The translations under genes and the position numbers were made by a program. From assembly GCA_013368495.1 (NCBI GenBank), contig LUCH01000051.1, positions 149,183 through 213,182 on the forward strand: 64,000 nucleotides of DNA, in the 5' to 3' direction. The notes under the pieces were generated by a model. That model searched no databases. It saw nothing but the letters and a program-made list of their open reading frames with translations, and was not told the DNA's origin. This DNA comes from Paragonimus heterotremus. Its lineage: Eukaryota > Platyhelminthes > Trematoda > Plagiorchiida > Troglotrematidae. Positions 1 through 10,900 of this stretch are shown piece after piece. Each line of letters begins with the position of its first letter. Positions within the stretch are counted from its first letter, which is position 1.

Positions 1-39
1 CAACTTGAGGTAAAGCGCGTAGCGGTTGCCAGTAGCAAA

Positions 40-140
40 TGCTGCTTTTGTGGTTATGATCGACATCTACGTTTTCAATGTCATACAAGGGACGTAGTAT
101 GCAAGGGATTTCGAAAAATGGGCCATTACTAGAAGGTGTG
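40..140 (+). pseudogene. Gag zinc knuckle remnant of the gypsy element
   Basis: The frame starting at 40 gives a clean CX2CX4HX4C knuckle (CCFCGYDRHLRFQC). It is followed by a second, damaged knuckle in which the second cysteine is replaced by Phe and a stop precedes the last cysteine (VCKGFRKMGHY, stop, KVC). Paired CCHC knuckles are typical of retroelement Gag nucleocapsids, which bind element RNA. The stop and the lost cysteine show that this copy is not functional. Confidence 0.7.
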
Positions 141-239
141 CCGTTCAGCAATATTAATCAGGAACACTACGTCAATCGTTAAACCACTACTCTCCCCTCT
201 GAGTGCCGTAGCGTCCCCATTCTGTCTCTCGAATACTGT

Positions 240-420
240 TACGGAAATTTCAACGAAGGGAGTACATTTTTAAATGTTCTTGGTACCGACAGCCCTGACA
301 GCTATATTTCATGCTCCATCGTTCGGAGATATCTGTGAGAAATTAAAAGGTTGTGCAATCCAATAGCCATAGTTTTAGCTGACGCTGTTGTGTTAGTACA
401 CACTAAAAAATTGTTGTAAG
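240..420 (+). pseudogene. Aspartic protease remnant of the gypsy element
   Basis: One frame reads LGTDSPDSYI and then, after a stop, IVLADAVVLVHTKKL. This matches the layout of a retroviral-type protease: the catalytic D-(S/T)-G loop with a following DSYI strand, then a later AD-rich strand. The catalytic triplet itself is altered (TDSP). It sits between the Gag knuckle and RT, as expected for Ty3/gypsy. The match is short, so much of the support comes from position. Confidence 0.5.
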
Positions 421-484
421 TATCGAATCAAAATATCCGTAATGCCTAACCTATGTGCCGAAATACTGCTTGACGATGACTTTT

Positions 485-1180
485 TCAAACTTCAGGGAAA
501 AAGTTGAAATTCCTTCAAATGGCACAAAAATGATCGTTCTTCCTATGCGGTTTGCATGCAGCCACAACGTTTGAAAATATAGCACCAAGCTGCAATCTGG
601 TTGCAACCATCTCACGGTATCATCTGTTATACGATGAAATGCTTACTCAGCCAAAATTCGGGGCAATTTTGAGAAATCGCATGATCGCACCGTCATTTTA
701 TTTTTGGTTTGCTCAGATCTTGTTAGCTGCAAATTCATCAAATACCCGTTGTCAAAGATAAACGAGATGATTGAGAAAATTTCTCACAATTCTATTTCAA
801 GCTTCGTGGATTCACAAAACGCTTACCGTCAACTACCCAGTAAGGAAAGAGGGAAACCGTTTACTACCCTCGAGGTCTGTGGAAACTTACACCAGTTTTT
901 CCGTACACTGCTGGAAGTAAACAAAAGTGTTACGCATGTTCAAAAAGTAACAGACAAAGTTGTCAAAAACAAAGAACTGTATGACGCATTTGCTTACGTG
1001 GATAACATAACCATGTGCGCGGTGAATGTTGAGGACCATAACAAAAATCTGACGAGACTTTTCAAAATTACTGACGAGTGTGTCTTAAAACCCAACGAAA
1101 ATAAAAACTTCATCGCTGCTCAAGAACTGAGGTTACTAGGGTAGAGAGTTTTGCACTGATCAATAAAGTCAGATCAGGAC
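485..1180 (+). pseudogene. Reverse transcriptase remnant of the gypsy element
   Basis: The clearest part runs from about 744 to 1144 in one frame. In order it shows a YPL-S-KINEMIEKI segment leading into the first catalytic region (SSFVDSQNAYRQLP), KPFTT plus a hydrophobic F-rich segment, the active-site box AYVDNITMC, and a C-terminal ELRLLG strand. In the active-site box the second Asp of the usual YxDD is Asn, and the Asp of the first region is in place (FVD). Stops at about 1142 and 1160 break the frame before it resumes with the connection region. The YxDN form occurs in part of this gypsy class, so it need not be a decay mutation. Confidence 0.8.
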
Positions 1181-1780
1181 TGGGAACCGCTCAGTGATTT
1201 GCCGCTACCACGAGATATCAAATCACAACGCGTTATGGGCCCATTCGTCTACTATTCTCCTTGGATCTCTCATTTTTCCGACAAGATTAACTTTCTGGTC
1301 GAAACTCTTAATCTCCTGATGCCTGATAATAGCGTGTCATTTGAGTCGCTCACAAAAGGCCTACAGAAGGCGGTGGTTAACAATATTTACTACGAAACAA
1401 CACCAGTCGCTGCGACACGCCTCGGACATTGCTGTTGCTGCTACTGTAAGGCGGAATAGCAAACCAGTGGCATTTTTCCTCAGAATCTTTTCACCCAGCG
1501 AACACTGTCATTCTTCGAGGAGGAAGCCTACGATAGAGTCGAATCTATTAAAAATGGGAGCACTATATTTGTGAACCCGTTTTGGGTCATTCATTAAATA
1601 GAAGTCTGTTGCTTTTCTGTACGGCGCCCAACACGATGGAAAAGTTAAAAATGACAAAATTCAGTGACGGCATCTCCAGCTTTTTTCCTATACCCTTATT
1701 GTCACGTACAACTCAGCAGGAGAAAGCCAAGTCGGCGATGGACTATCCCACCATCATCACGTATCATCGATTCAGGGGGG
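1180..1780 (+). pseudogene. RT connection and RNase H remnant of the gypsy element
   Basis: From about 1180 the RT frame resumes with PLSDLPLPRDIKS and then GPFVYYSPWISHFSDKI, the usual connection between RT and RNase H. A frameshift near 1400 moves the reading frame. The new frame gives ASDIAVAATVRRNSKPVAFF and FSPSEHCHSS, the RNase H core with its catalytic Asp. After a gap, KIQ, stop, RHLQLFSYTL and a GDGLSH segment match the RNase H C-terminal strand and its final catalytic Asp. Frameshifts and stops make this a pseudogene. Confidence 0.75.
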
Positions 1781-1900
1781 AGTTACATTATTCTTTGTGC
1801 GATCCAGATGTTGTTTATATATTTCGCTTCGTACTTTCCAGAGACACATTGTACTGTTGAGATTATGATATACCTACAATTGTGTAGGTCATTTTAAAGT
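1775..1900 (+). pseudogene. Integrase zinc-binding remnant of the gypsy element
   Basis: The frame around 1780-1860 reads GELHYSLCDPDVVYIFRFV, then LSRDTLYC. The LH...C-P-V...F...SR spacing resembles the start of the HHCC integrase zinc-binding domain, here with the second His lost (CDP where CHP is usual). A frame change then gives a short Cys-containing tail. No DDE catalytic core follows, so the copy is truncated or decayed beyond recognition after about 1900. Confidence 0.55.
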
Positions 1901-2574
1901 AGAAAGCCGAAGCAGTGCAAGTGGGTCAATACACATGTAATAAATCATGGCACAGTTGGATTCTCGAAGTTAATTAGGGTTGGTGTGTACTGTTTCTCAG
2001 GAAATATATTGCTTAAATGTCAGAAAACAGCTTGTATATCTTCAAAATTATACACAAGAAGAAATATAGTATTCTGTAACTGCAAACCTTTTGTGTTTCA
2101 AGCCGTTTACGTATTTTGGCAATGTTTCTTTCTCCACTTTGTAACTTCTGCCACCACAAACGTATGATCCTTTGAGATATCTTTCTCATTTTCAGAAAGA
2201 CCAAACGTTATGACCTTCCTAGATAATTAAATCAAAATTGTTCGTCATTCGTGCAGATGTTGAGTTAATGTTAACTGACATATGGGTTTGTCATAATGAT
2301 CTCTCCAGATATACTCACGAAATGTAAAATCCAAAGATACCATACGATTTAATCGAACAAGCAAAGGCGACCTTCGGCTATTCATATTCTACAATAACAT
2401 ACTTTACAATGCCCAGATAATTGTTATTCAAGCGCTTGGTAGGCAAATCTGACCTAAAATTAGGAGATACTTATTTGTGAAAAATCATCACTTCAGCTGT
2501 GATTACAGCAAGGACAGAAATATTTTCACAAGTTAACTAGTAGGTATATAAACGTGTTTGGGCTTGCCATTTCT
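1901..2574. other. No recognisable feature
   Basis: AT-rich sequence directly after the gypsy remnant. It may contain decayed integrase or LTR sequence, but I can read no integrase core and no LTR boundary. Open frames are short and unconvincing on both strands. Confidence 0.5.
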
Positions 2575-2665
2575 GTCGACGATTCGATTGCAGCCAAATC
2601 CAGGTTTTTCACAGTTGGGTCTCTTCCGCATTAACAGGCCTGCCGACCTACCTATGGAAAATTTC
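2575..2665 (+). repeat. Fragment of tRNA-derived repeat family 2 (box B and 3' part)
   Basis: A box-B-like GATTCGATTGCAGCC is followed by a C-rich spacer, GGTTTTTCACAGTTGGGTC and TCTTCC. The same order (TTCGAATTAAGCC, then CGGTTTTTCACAATTGGC, then TCTTACC) occurs in the right arm of the composite at 24.9 kb. No box A is visible upstream, so this is a 5'-truncated copy. The fragment is short; the pairwise similarity is its only support. Confidence 0.5.
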
Positions 2666-4440
2666 GATCAGCGAAATTACTGTAACCATTTTTAGAACCT
2701 CAATAACCATCTAATGTTGAACCAAGTTGGTTAAAACTATGTTAATCGTGGCACATAAACCCCCAAGCCAAAAATGGGAACTAAAATTAAAATCTCACAA
2801 TCCTCTTTTGATATCACGGCATCTCAAATTTGAGGAACGTAATGGAGTAATTTTCATCTTCGTCAGTTAGACGCTGGCGAAGATGAAACAAGTGGTTGAT
2901 GGAACTTGAAGCTAATCGTTTACTCAGTGTATGTAAAGTAGGAATAACGAAATGATCGACGTGCACTTTTGGTATTCAGCAAACTTTTGTGAAGAGTGGA
3001 ATGCGTGGAGTGACCCGATGTGAGCCTATCCGATTGCGCCGGTCGACTTCTGTAATCGGTAAACAATTGTTACACCGTTGTCATTTGGTCAATCCGAAGA
3101 AGGTTTTCTGTGAGTTTATGCATCAGTAGAAGGCTTCCATCCTCAAGAAACTTGAGACATTGCTTCCTAGGCTCAACTGTGAAAAATGTATTGACTGAAA
3201 CTTTGACTGTCAAGGTTAACGAATGTCACTATCGTAGTTGCTTGGACAAAATTTGTGGGCCTCATTAGTTGATTTAATTCGTGTTTCCTCGCTGTTCATG
3301 TGTAGCACTTCCCAAAGATACACGAAGTGGGAAATAAGTCCATGATTTTGTTGTCCAAGACCTTATGAGTATTTCGCTTCGGCAAATCACTGTGGACTGT
3401 AGTATGCAGTCAATGCTGAGCGCAAAGTGGACATTTTTTGTGGAGAAAGATGTGCACTTTTATAGTGATGTTATTCAGCAGTACAGCTGACTGTTTGTCC
3501 CATATGATTGACTTTATAATTGTGACCAATTAGACTAGCTGGCGAACAAATCCGTGTTACACTATTATTGAGGAATTATATTCAGCTCCATCTATCATCA
3601 AATCGGCCAATTATTGAATTTGTTGACATTTTAAAACCACCCTCAGACGTAACGTGATCTGATGAAAATTGCAATATCTGAGGCTAATGGTGTTTTGGTA
3701 ACTATAGTTTTAGTAATGTCCATTTTTTTGCTCGGCTTTTGTCAAGCGTTTTATTTAGTCCCGTGGATCAAGGTCGGGTGTAACGCGGCGTTGCTGTAGA
3801 GTGTTGTTGACAGTTATCAATTGCTAACAGTCCAGCTTATCAAGTAAAACGATGTTGGTTTGTACTCATGGAAAATTGAGTGGAGTGTGTTAGAGGCAAC
3901 AAAACATTGATCGTTAGACGTAAGTCTGTTTACTTGTTTGGTCGTTCAATTTTGGCATGCTATCTAGTTTGCCTCAAAGAAAAACATCTTAAACATTTTT
4001 CAATCTATTGTATAAGCTTTGCTTAGAGTCTCAGAATCGTTCATCACGGTTTTTATCGCAGACAGCGTTAAACAATCCAACAGTGTTTGCGTCGGTTAAC
4101 TGGCAATCGCCAAACAGAAGAAAAATATTTCGTGGTAACATCAAGTCATCGGCAGTACATGGAAAAGGCGATCACATAAAGATCAATTACTTGATGTGGT
4201 TTAAATTTTGCGATGGACGATTGTTATTGCGGTTTTACATAAGGGAATATATTTACAACAGAGTCAAGTAAAGGATCGGACCTGGTGACGAAAAGTGTGA
4301 ACCAAATGGGAAACAAAAATCTGATGGTAAATCCCTCACGACGATTTATGATTATCTATTAAGTAGAACGTAATTAGAAATGTCACCACCGGTGAGTGAT
4401 AAAAGATTCTGGTTTTCTTATCGACTGAACGTTACCTAAA
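2666..4440. other. No recognisable feature
   Basis: AT-rich DNA with only short open frames. The longest, an 87-codon frame at 4008-4271, has no recognisable motif or coding-like composition. No repeats shared with the rest of the window were noticed. Confidence 0.5.
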
Positions 4441-4497
4441 GTTGATCGCAGTTGTCACATTCACATAGAACTTCCAGTCGGCCCCTTTCGAAAAGAA

Positions 4498-4542
4498 GCA
4501 CCAGACTGAAATCTTGCTCTCATTAGAGCTCGTCAGTAGTGT
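4498..4542 (-). ncRNA. Degenerate hammerhead ribozyme, left arm of locus A
   Basis: On the minus strand CTGACGAG (plus 4529-4536) is intact and is followed by the 4-bp stem II with its AATG loop. The second core box reads CAAGAT where CGAAAC is expected, so G12 and A14 are changed. Stem I still pairs (ACACTA with TGGTGC, allowing one G-U and an end mismatch), and a GTC cleavage triplet is present. The core changes predict loss of self-cleavage. Confidence 0.6.
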
Positions 4543-4767
4543 ATACCCTTATCACTGCCGGGACTAGAACCACCGCCACGGTTTCATGAGGCCACCATTT
4601 TGATTTCAACCTGGAAAGAAGTTCTGGCCGGAGGGTCATCAGTCGGAGTCAGTAACACAATTATTGTCTCCTCTCTTGAAGCGATCGGGCAATCTGATCA
4701 TTACCCACAAAAGAAAGTGATTGAGTGTTCATATATGATGATTCGGTTTTGCCTAATGTGAGGTCAA

Positions 4768-4824
4768 TGGCACAGTGGTAAACACGGTTTCCTGCTTATG
4801 AAGGCGTGACCGGAGTTCTAATCC
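4768..4824 (+). promoter_or_regulatory. Internal RNA polymerase III promoter (boxes A and B), right arm of locus A
   Basis: Box A is TGGCACAGTGG at 4768-4778, a perfect match to the tRNA-type TRGYNNARNGG pattern. Box B is AGTTCTAATCC at 4814-4824, one or two changes from GGTTCRANTCC. The spacing of about 36 bp between boxes is in the tRNA/SINE range. This shows tRNA origin; current activity is unknown given the altered box B. Confidence 0.65.
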
Positions 4825-4842
4825 TGACAGTGGCGAGGATAT

Positions 4843-4888
4843 ACACAACAGGCGAGCTCTAATGAGAGCAAAACTCGAGTCAATTTTT
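4843..4888 (+). ncRNA. Degenerate hammerhead ribozyme, right arm of locus A
   Basis: The stem II hairpin CTCTAATGAGAG is retained, but the first core box is CAGGCGAG (expected CTGACGAG) and the second is CAAAAC (expected CGAAAC). The stem III segment ACTCGAGTC with its GTC cleavage triplet remains. Stem I is lost, because the sequence after the triplet is AATTTTTCC. It is recognisable only by comparison with the 19.1-kb copy and is predicted inactive. Confidence 0.6.
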
Positions 4889-4948
4889 CCTTTTCGGAAG
4901 GGGTTGACTGGGAATTCTATAAGAATCCGAGGACTGCGATCAGTTTCA

Positions 4949-7900
4949 TTAACGCCAAATACTATTTTTCGGATTATAAAACTATCTTTTATAAGAAAAC
5001 CCCACAGGTTTAGTGGAATTGATGTGAATTTTAACCGTTCTTTTGAAAAGTAGAAATGTACCTGCACTCCTAGGCTGAATATGAAGTAATCGAATACTAA
5101 AATCCTCCGACATATAAGGCCTCCAACAAAGAGCAAGCAAACAGTGCCTTCGCAAAAAGGGCTAAAATTATTCTGGAACTATCTCATTAAACCAGTCGGT
5201 TATAGATGAATGTAAAGAATTTTTGCAGAATGTCATTGGCGAACGTTTCGGTAAGTAAGCAACGTTGTTATCCAGGAAGAACAGAACAAGTATATATATA
5301 TAAATGCAGCATAAAATTCACCATAAACAGCAAATAGCAAAATAAACGCAACTTCAAGACTATATGTCCATCAACAAACCAAACATATCTCAACGAATTC
5401 AACAACTGGGAACACAACACTTATAGAACGTAAAACACACCAGACAAACTTGAACAAATTTTGGAGACTGTCGGTAGGTTTAAATGTCTTAGCTTGTATA
5501 CTGAGCGCTACCGATTACGAGTTCACGTTACATCTGAGGACATCTCCATATTTGGATTCTGTGGGTTTTCAGATTCCACCCGAAACAGCCATCGTTTTTG
5601 TATGGAGTAAACCACAAGACTGGTTGCCTTCTGCCTTGAAGTCACGTCAGTGGCTGCCTTTGGCAGTGCTTTATCCAGCTTAAATGCATTTCATCAAAAG
5701 AGCTGTGCGAATCTAGCGGTTGGTTAGCACTGAAAGCCAACTTCCTAATTATCGTGTCCAGTGATGGGGAAGTGAATTGGATATACGTATATATTTTTTC
5801 AGATTGCCGTCAGCCCAGTGACTAATCCGCATGGCAGGCCGGCGTATTGTTTAAGTGTGTCACGCTTTAAAAGAAACAAGCTACAGGTGAAGCCGAGCTG
5901 ACCAACAGGAAAGCCAAAGCGTCGGCACCTGCTGTAATCCTCCATTTTACTGATGCATCTTGACTGTAAAATAACCGATGTGAACTCAGTAAAACTGAAG
6001 TTTTCTTGATGCTACACGTTCTCCTTTCACTTCTGTTTCGGAAACAATTATGTGTAGTTGATGAATCAGGCCAATAAACTGTATAGCACAATGTATGTAG
6101 TTGGTGACTGTGGGGCAGACAGACGAGTATGGAATGGCACAGAGGCATGAGCCGAAGTATGCATGCTTTCCTCATTAGATAACACAGTGTGGCAAACGAG
6201 ATTTCATTAATGATATTACTAAGACGGATAATAACGGCAAATCAACTAAGGAACACTATGTCAAACTCTAATTCAGACTTAACAGTCTAGTTCTTGCAAT
6301 CAAAATATGTTGGTGAATACGGTAATGGGAAGACGGATACTGGAAAATGCCAGCATTTCGTATTACCTTTCCAGTACCGACTATCAGTGCCCGTGAATAC
6401 ATATAAATATTTATTCATACGTTTATATGGCACTGTATTTTAAAACTTGTGCGTAACCGCATCGAAAGTTGCATCAACGGAACTGATGTTAAAAGTGTTG
6501 TTTAAAGTAGTATTGGCCGAAATGGGCTCACAATGTTGTTGTGTCGTTGACCGCATTTGTCCCAAAGTCACGCAAACTTTCAACTTCCTCTTTCGTTAGA
6601 TGCATATTGGTCGCGAGTCATTAGATAAATCCCGAGTCGACATTCAGGATTAGAATATGCCATACTAATCCGCGTTTCCTATCTTCCGCTGAGGCGGTTG
6701 CGATTAGCCTCCTGAAGACAGCATGATGTGCACAGAAACAGTTACCTGTAAGCCTTGGACTCCAGTAGACCTAATTGTTTTGCGTTGTCGTCCTTCATCC
6801 CATTTGCTGTTCTATTTCTTCACCCCCACCCCAGCAGTGTCTTGTATACGTACACATGTATTCTCAGTCATTGATATCTGATTCTGAAGAGGCAATACGA
6901 ATAGCTGGCTTTTACTAGTGCCAGCCTTCTGATTGTTCCAATTTATGGAATGGACCAAATGCTTTAGATTTCGTCTATTTCTGTCATCCGAAATCGTACA
7001 GTTTGGAAACCTCATATGTTATTCATATAAACAATCCGTCCCGCATATAAAGCGGAAATTCATCTGTAGCTACACTAGTGTTCTAATCTGCAGATCGAAC
7101 CAAAGCACACGTTGGAGCATGGCGAAACACTTTTCACAATTGTCGACAATACACAGCGAAGCAAAACATCTAGTAAATAGAAGACCCCGTGATACATTAT
7201 GCCTAGGCACGTCTGAGCTAAATTAGACAGTAATGTGTTGGTTAAGTTGATTACTACTTTAGTGTGCAACGTGAAATTAAGACAAATTATCTGTTTTGTG
7301 AAAATGTACATTAAGAGAGAGTAGACAACATAAATAGCTCAACATAGTTAAAACGATATTTTTTTATAACTGTGGGTGTCTAAATAGATTGTCTCTCATA
7401 AACATCCCTTCAAAACGGCAGTGTTAAGCAACTCCGAGGATAAGACAGCACTGTTAATGATGCGTTGCACAGAGTCGCGGATAGGATTACGTAACAGACC
7501 TTGTATTCGTTGTACGTCTTACATTATTGTCTCTTCCTGATAACTTCTGTTCTCCCACCCTGTTTAATTTTTGTCATTTTATCAGTCGTTAACGTTGTTC
7601 TGTATTTTTGCAATTGCATAGAACAACTTTTAATCCATAACCAAAGCTGCTGAATGCTGTTGTACTTGTGTGACTTCACCACCTCAAAGAAATGAAGTTA
7701 TATTCTGCTCTGACTTATGGAAGAGCAAAACAGATATTTTCAGATTGCTGTTTAGGTCAAGGATGGCGGTGTGTAGCGTTTTGCTTCATTCTTTCATGAC
7801 GCGATATATAGTTGAATGACCAAGGGTTTGTCGGAGACCAGATCACATAAACTTTTTTGGATTGTCTCAGTTATCACAACAGTGTTTCGGGCTGACTCAA

Positions 7901-10900
7901 TCCGTTGTCGGATAGTACGATGGTCTGAATTATTGACGATTTACTCAAATTAGTGTGTGCTTGTATAAATTTCAGTTACGTGCAGTGAATCCATAATTAT
8001 AATACTTGCTCTTGTTCCATGATGTATCTTGATTGAGTTTTTCCAATAAAACAGCTTAACATAAAGAGCAAACACATTTTTCTCTTCAAGGCCTTCTTGT
8101 GGTTGTTACGCGATGCTTAACTTTTGAGGGATTCTTGAAATAAGTAGATGTCTTTCATGATAATTTGCTTTCCTTGTCCAATCGTTACGTAAGGTTATAT
8201 TAAAAGAGTGAAACGAAGCGTCTGAAATATTTTTTGAGGCCGAGGTTGGCGGCTCTTAAACACTCACAGGTCTATCCGTCTTTAGAAGAAGTACTATTTC
8301 AGCCAGATTGTTTGCACAGACTTAAAGAAAACAAATATAAGTCGTTCACTTCCGTTCGATGTTTGCGTAGCCTGCAATTACTTCAATCGGCCAATTTACC
8401 GATAGAGTGCACCTGCCTAATTATTCATGCATACTCCAGCAACAGATCTGTCATACTTACAGAAAAATCGGTTCTTAGAATATAATATGATCGGCTGCGA
8501 TAAACAGCTTACTGGTTAAAGCGAGACTGACAAACTGTGATCGAATTTGTGATCTCGATTAAGATACTTTGTAGTTAGGCCCATAGATAAAAATATTTAA
8601 AAGCGGCCTGATCTCTGATGAAATTTCACAATGACAAACAATAAGCCACAAACTAAAAACCACTCACCTGCTGTGTTTGTGAATTACTTGTACATAAGTG
8701 AATTATTCTACTTGGCTAGAACCCCTAACTGCATGCACACGATTTAGGAGCGTGCTTCATCATCTCTTCCAGTATTAGACTTGACTTTCGACCAACGTTT
8801 TAGTAAATGCCAGAATGTTAGATAAATTTCGTAATCAGCTTGCGTCTTTTTATCGTACTCCCTACGAATCGCATCCACTTAGTCTGTTTAGCCAAAACTT
8901 CTAAGCCGAGGTATATACCCAATGTCTCTTCAAAACGAACAATCGTAAATTTTCTTTACATATGATATTCAGACCGAAATTGCTGTCGTAGACGTCCTAC
9001 TTAGTTTGAATGAAAATTCGTTTTTGAGTGAAACTTAAGTATGTTAGAATATTATTTCGGCTTTTTTACTTGGAAGTCTTGAAAATTTCATTACAGACTT
9101 CTGTTTTAATCTTACACCATGGTTTCATTGGAAGTCAGTTTTTGAGCTAAAAGACTGTCTTTGCCATTAATCGACTAACTTTGCGTAGAAGAGTGCACTA
9201 TATGGCGAGTGTAATTCAGATGTTCGCAAAACTGAAGGCTTGCAAAACTGACCACCAGTGAGCAGATAAAGCGACATTAGCTAAGCATCTTATCGAGACA
9301 AACTTTACCCAAACCATGACACCGTGGGGGCATTCATACAGCGGAGGCACCGCTCCACAGATATGTGACCACTATGTAAAAAGGAGAAATTTGGCTGCAC
9401 CCATATGACAAAATCCCTTATAGTCACTGAGCTTTTATCATATACGAGACGAAAACCTGTTCTTTTAAATGACAAAATATAACTATACATCAAACCCACT
9501 CTGTAGAAAGTGTACATAACATGAAATTTGCTTGAAGTTGATAGACTTTTGATGTGAAAAAATGTGCGGTAGGTACATTTGAAATCTGTATTTCCGACGA
9601 GAACATAGGATGCGAAATGTGGTTGGCGATTCGTCCAGTTATATTAAACCACACATCTCCTCTGAATGTTATTTTTTACTCGAATTTACGGCAAGTTTAC
9701 TGCGGTGGTCGTGTCAAACTTTTTGAGTACTTTCGAGGAACCAAGTCCCACAGAACTTCTCCGCAACACACCACACTATCTCTTGGTCGGGGGGAAATCT
9801 GAAACTCTAATTTAGTGAAACGTTAGTAAGACAAATATTTCATAAAACCACCTAGTCCAAAATAAGGAATCTTGAAAAAAGTAAAACAGTGGTTCTATCA
9901 TATATGCTATATTTTCGAAGTGAGCAACACATCATACTTCCGAATATGCCGATTTGAGCATTACTTTCAATGATTAGTTACCGAAAATTACCTTATTAGG
10001 CTTTACCAGCCGGATTCATCACTAATGCTAATTGTCCAACTAAAAGTTGTTTTCTTAAAAGAAGTTACCAGAAGACGCAGTGACTGCTTAGGCGTAAATG
10101 TCGTTTATCTACACAGATAAGCATGCAATGCAAAATGGCGTGCAGACATCAGTGTGCTGCACTGTGATTCATTACACACAATACGGTTTCCTGGTGTACG
10201 GATTCATAACAAACTACACATCGTACACAATACGTTGTCTATATATATTCGCTCCAATCCACTACTTTACCTTTCATCAATACAACTGTTGCGCAATACT
10301 CAGGTTGGCCTCAAGTATGGCATATAGAAGCGTACGCGAAGAGGTTGAAGTTGAAGTGACTTACTGTTCTTCTTGAAGACTGTCATAAAATTGGAATCTT
10401 CAAACTTCTGGTATGAAGCACGCAATCCAGAAGAAGGTGGATAACCCATATACCTTTAATCTGTGTAACTTCAGCTAATTTTATTTTTCAAATGTAGCCT
10501 CACATACATAGGTATCTCGCCAATTTGAAGAAACGTCCTCAATTCTTGCGTTATCTTTGCTGAAATGTTGAAACCCACCGAAGAAAATAATGTTTTACTC
10601 CTAACTCTCTTTAATAATTGTGACCATCCTTAGTTGACAACTAACCGCACTATGACGAAACGTGATGATTTTATGAATATTCGTTTCACTGTTTTAATTG
10701 GTGGCATGCAATCAACAGCGGGGTATTCAAGCGTAACCTCGCGCTTAGTGTGAAACCAACCGGATAGGTGATCGACGGATGCGGTTTGTGCACTGAAAGA
10801 ACGTGACATGGTTCACCGACGAGGTTGTTATCAACTGATTGCAAATTGGTTTATTATCTAAGCAGTCCGATCAATCAGCCAAACAGTTGATGAGTGATAG

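Larger units (their letters stand above)
1..1900 (+). mobile_element. Degenerate Ty3/gypsy LTR retrotransposon, internal part
   Basis: Reading the three forward frames together gives the standard Ty3/gypsy order: a CCHC zinc knuckle (about 40-140), an aspartic-protease remnant (about 240-420), reverse transcriptase (about 485-1145), RNase H (about 1180-1780) and the integrase zinc-binding region (about 1775-1900). The pieces sit in different frames and are broken by many stops, so the copy is dead. The integrase catalytic core and the 3' LTR are not visible after 1900, and the 5' part lies outside the window. The RT and RNase H pieces resemble the gypsy class common in invertebrates whose RT has a YxDN box. 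Family membership is inferred from motif order and spacing; no database comparison was possible. Confidence 0.85.
4441..4948. repeat. Family 1 composite, locus A: divergent pair of tRNA-derived/hammerhead arms
   Basis: The left arm (4441-4596) reads on the minus strand and the right arm (4713-4948) on the plus strand, with their 5' parts towards each other across about 115 bp of other sequence. Both arms carry the same order: tRNA-like part, hammerhead region with a CTCTAATGAGAG stem II, an AAGGGGCCGACTGG-like segment, and a tail with GCGATCA. The left arm is 5'-truncated near GGCCTCATGAAAC, so box A is missing; the right arm is full length. The organisation, and nearly the same left-arm breakpoint, recurs at 18.8-19.25 kb. 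The long minus-strand open frame over 4753-5136 is a by-product of this repeat. Confidence 0.75.

Noticed and set aside
4753..5136. 127-codon minus-strand open frame and its plus-strand partner at 4862-5053
   Set aside because: Both lie across the right arm of the family 1 composite; the frame is a by-product of repeat sequence and has no protein motif.
5291..5303. TA-rich microsatellites here and at 16139-16152 as meaningful sites
   Set aside because: Short dinucleotide runs are ordinary in AT-rich eukaryotic DNA and have no feature next to them.
6700..6760. A CTGAAGA...GAAAC sequence as a further hammerhead
   Set aside because: The intervening bases form only a weak stem and no stem I or III pairing was found.
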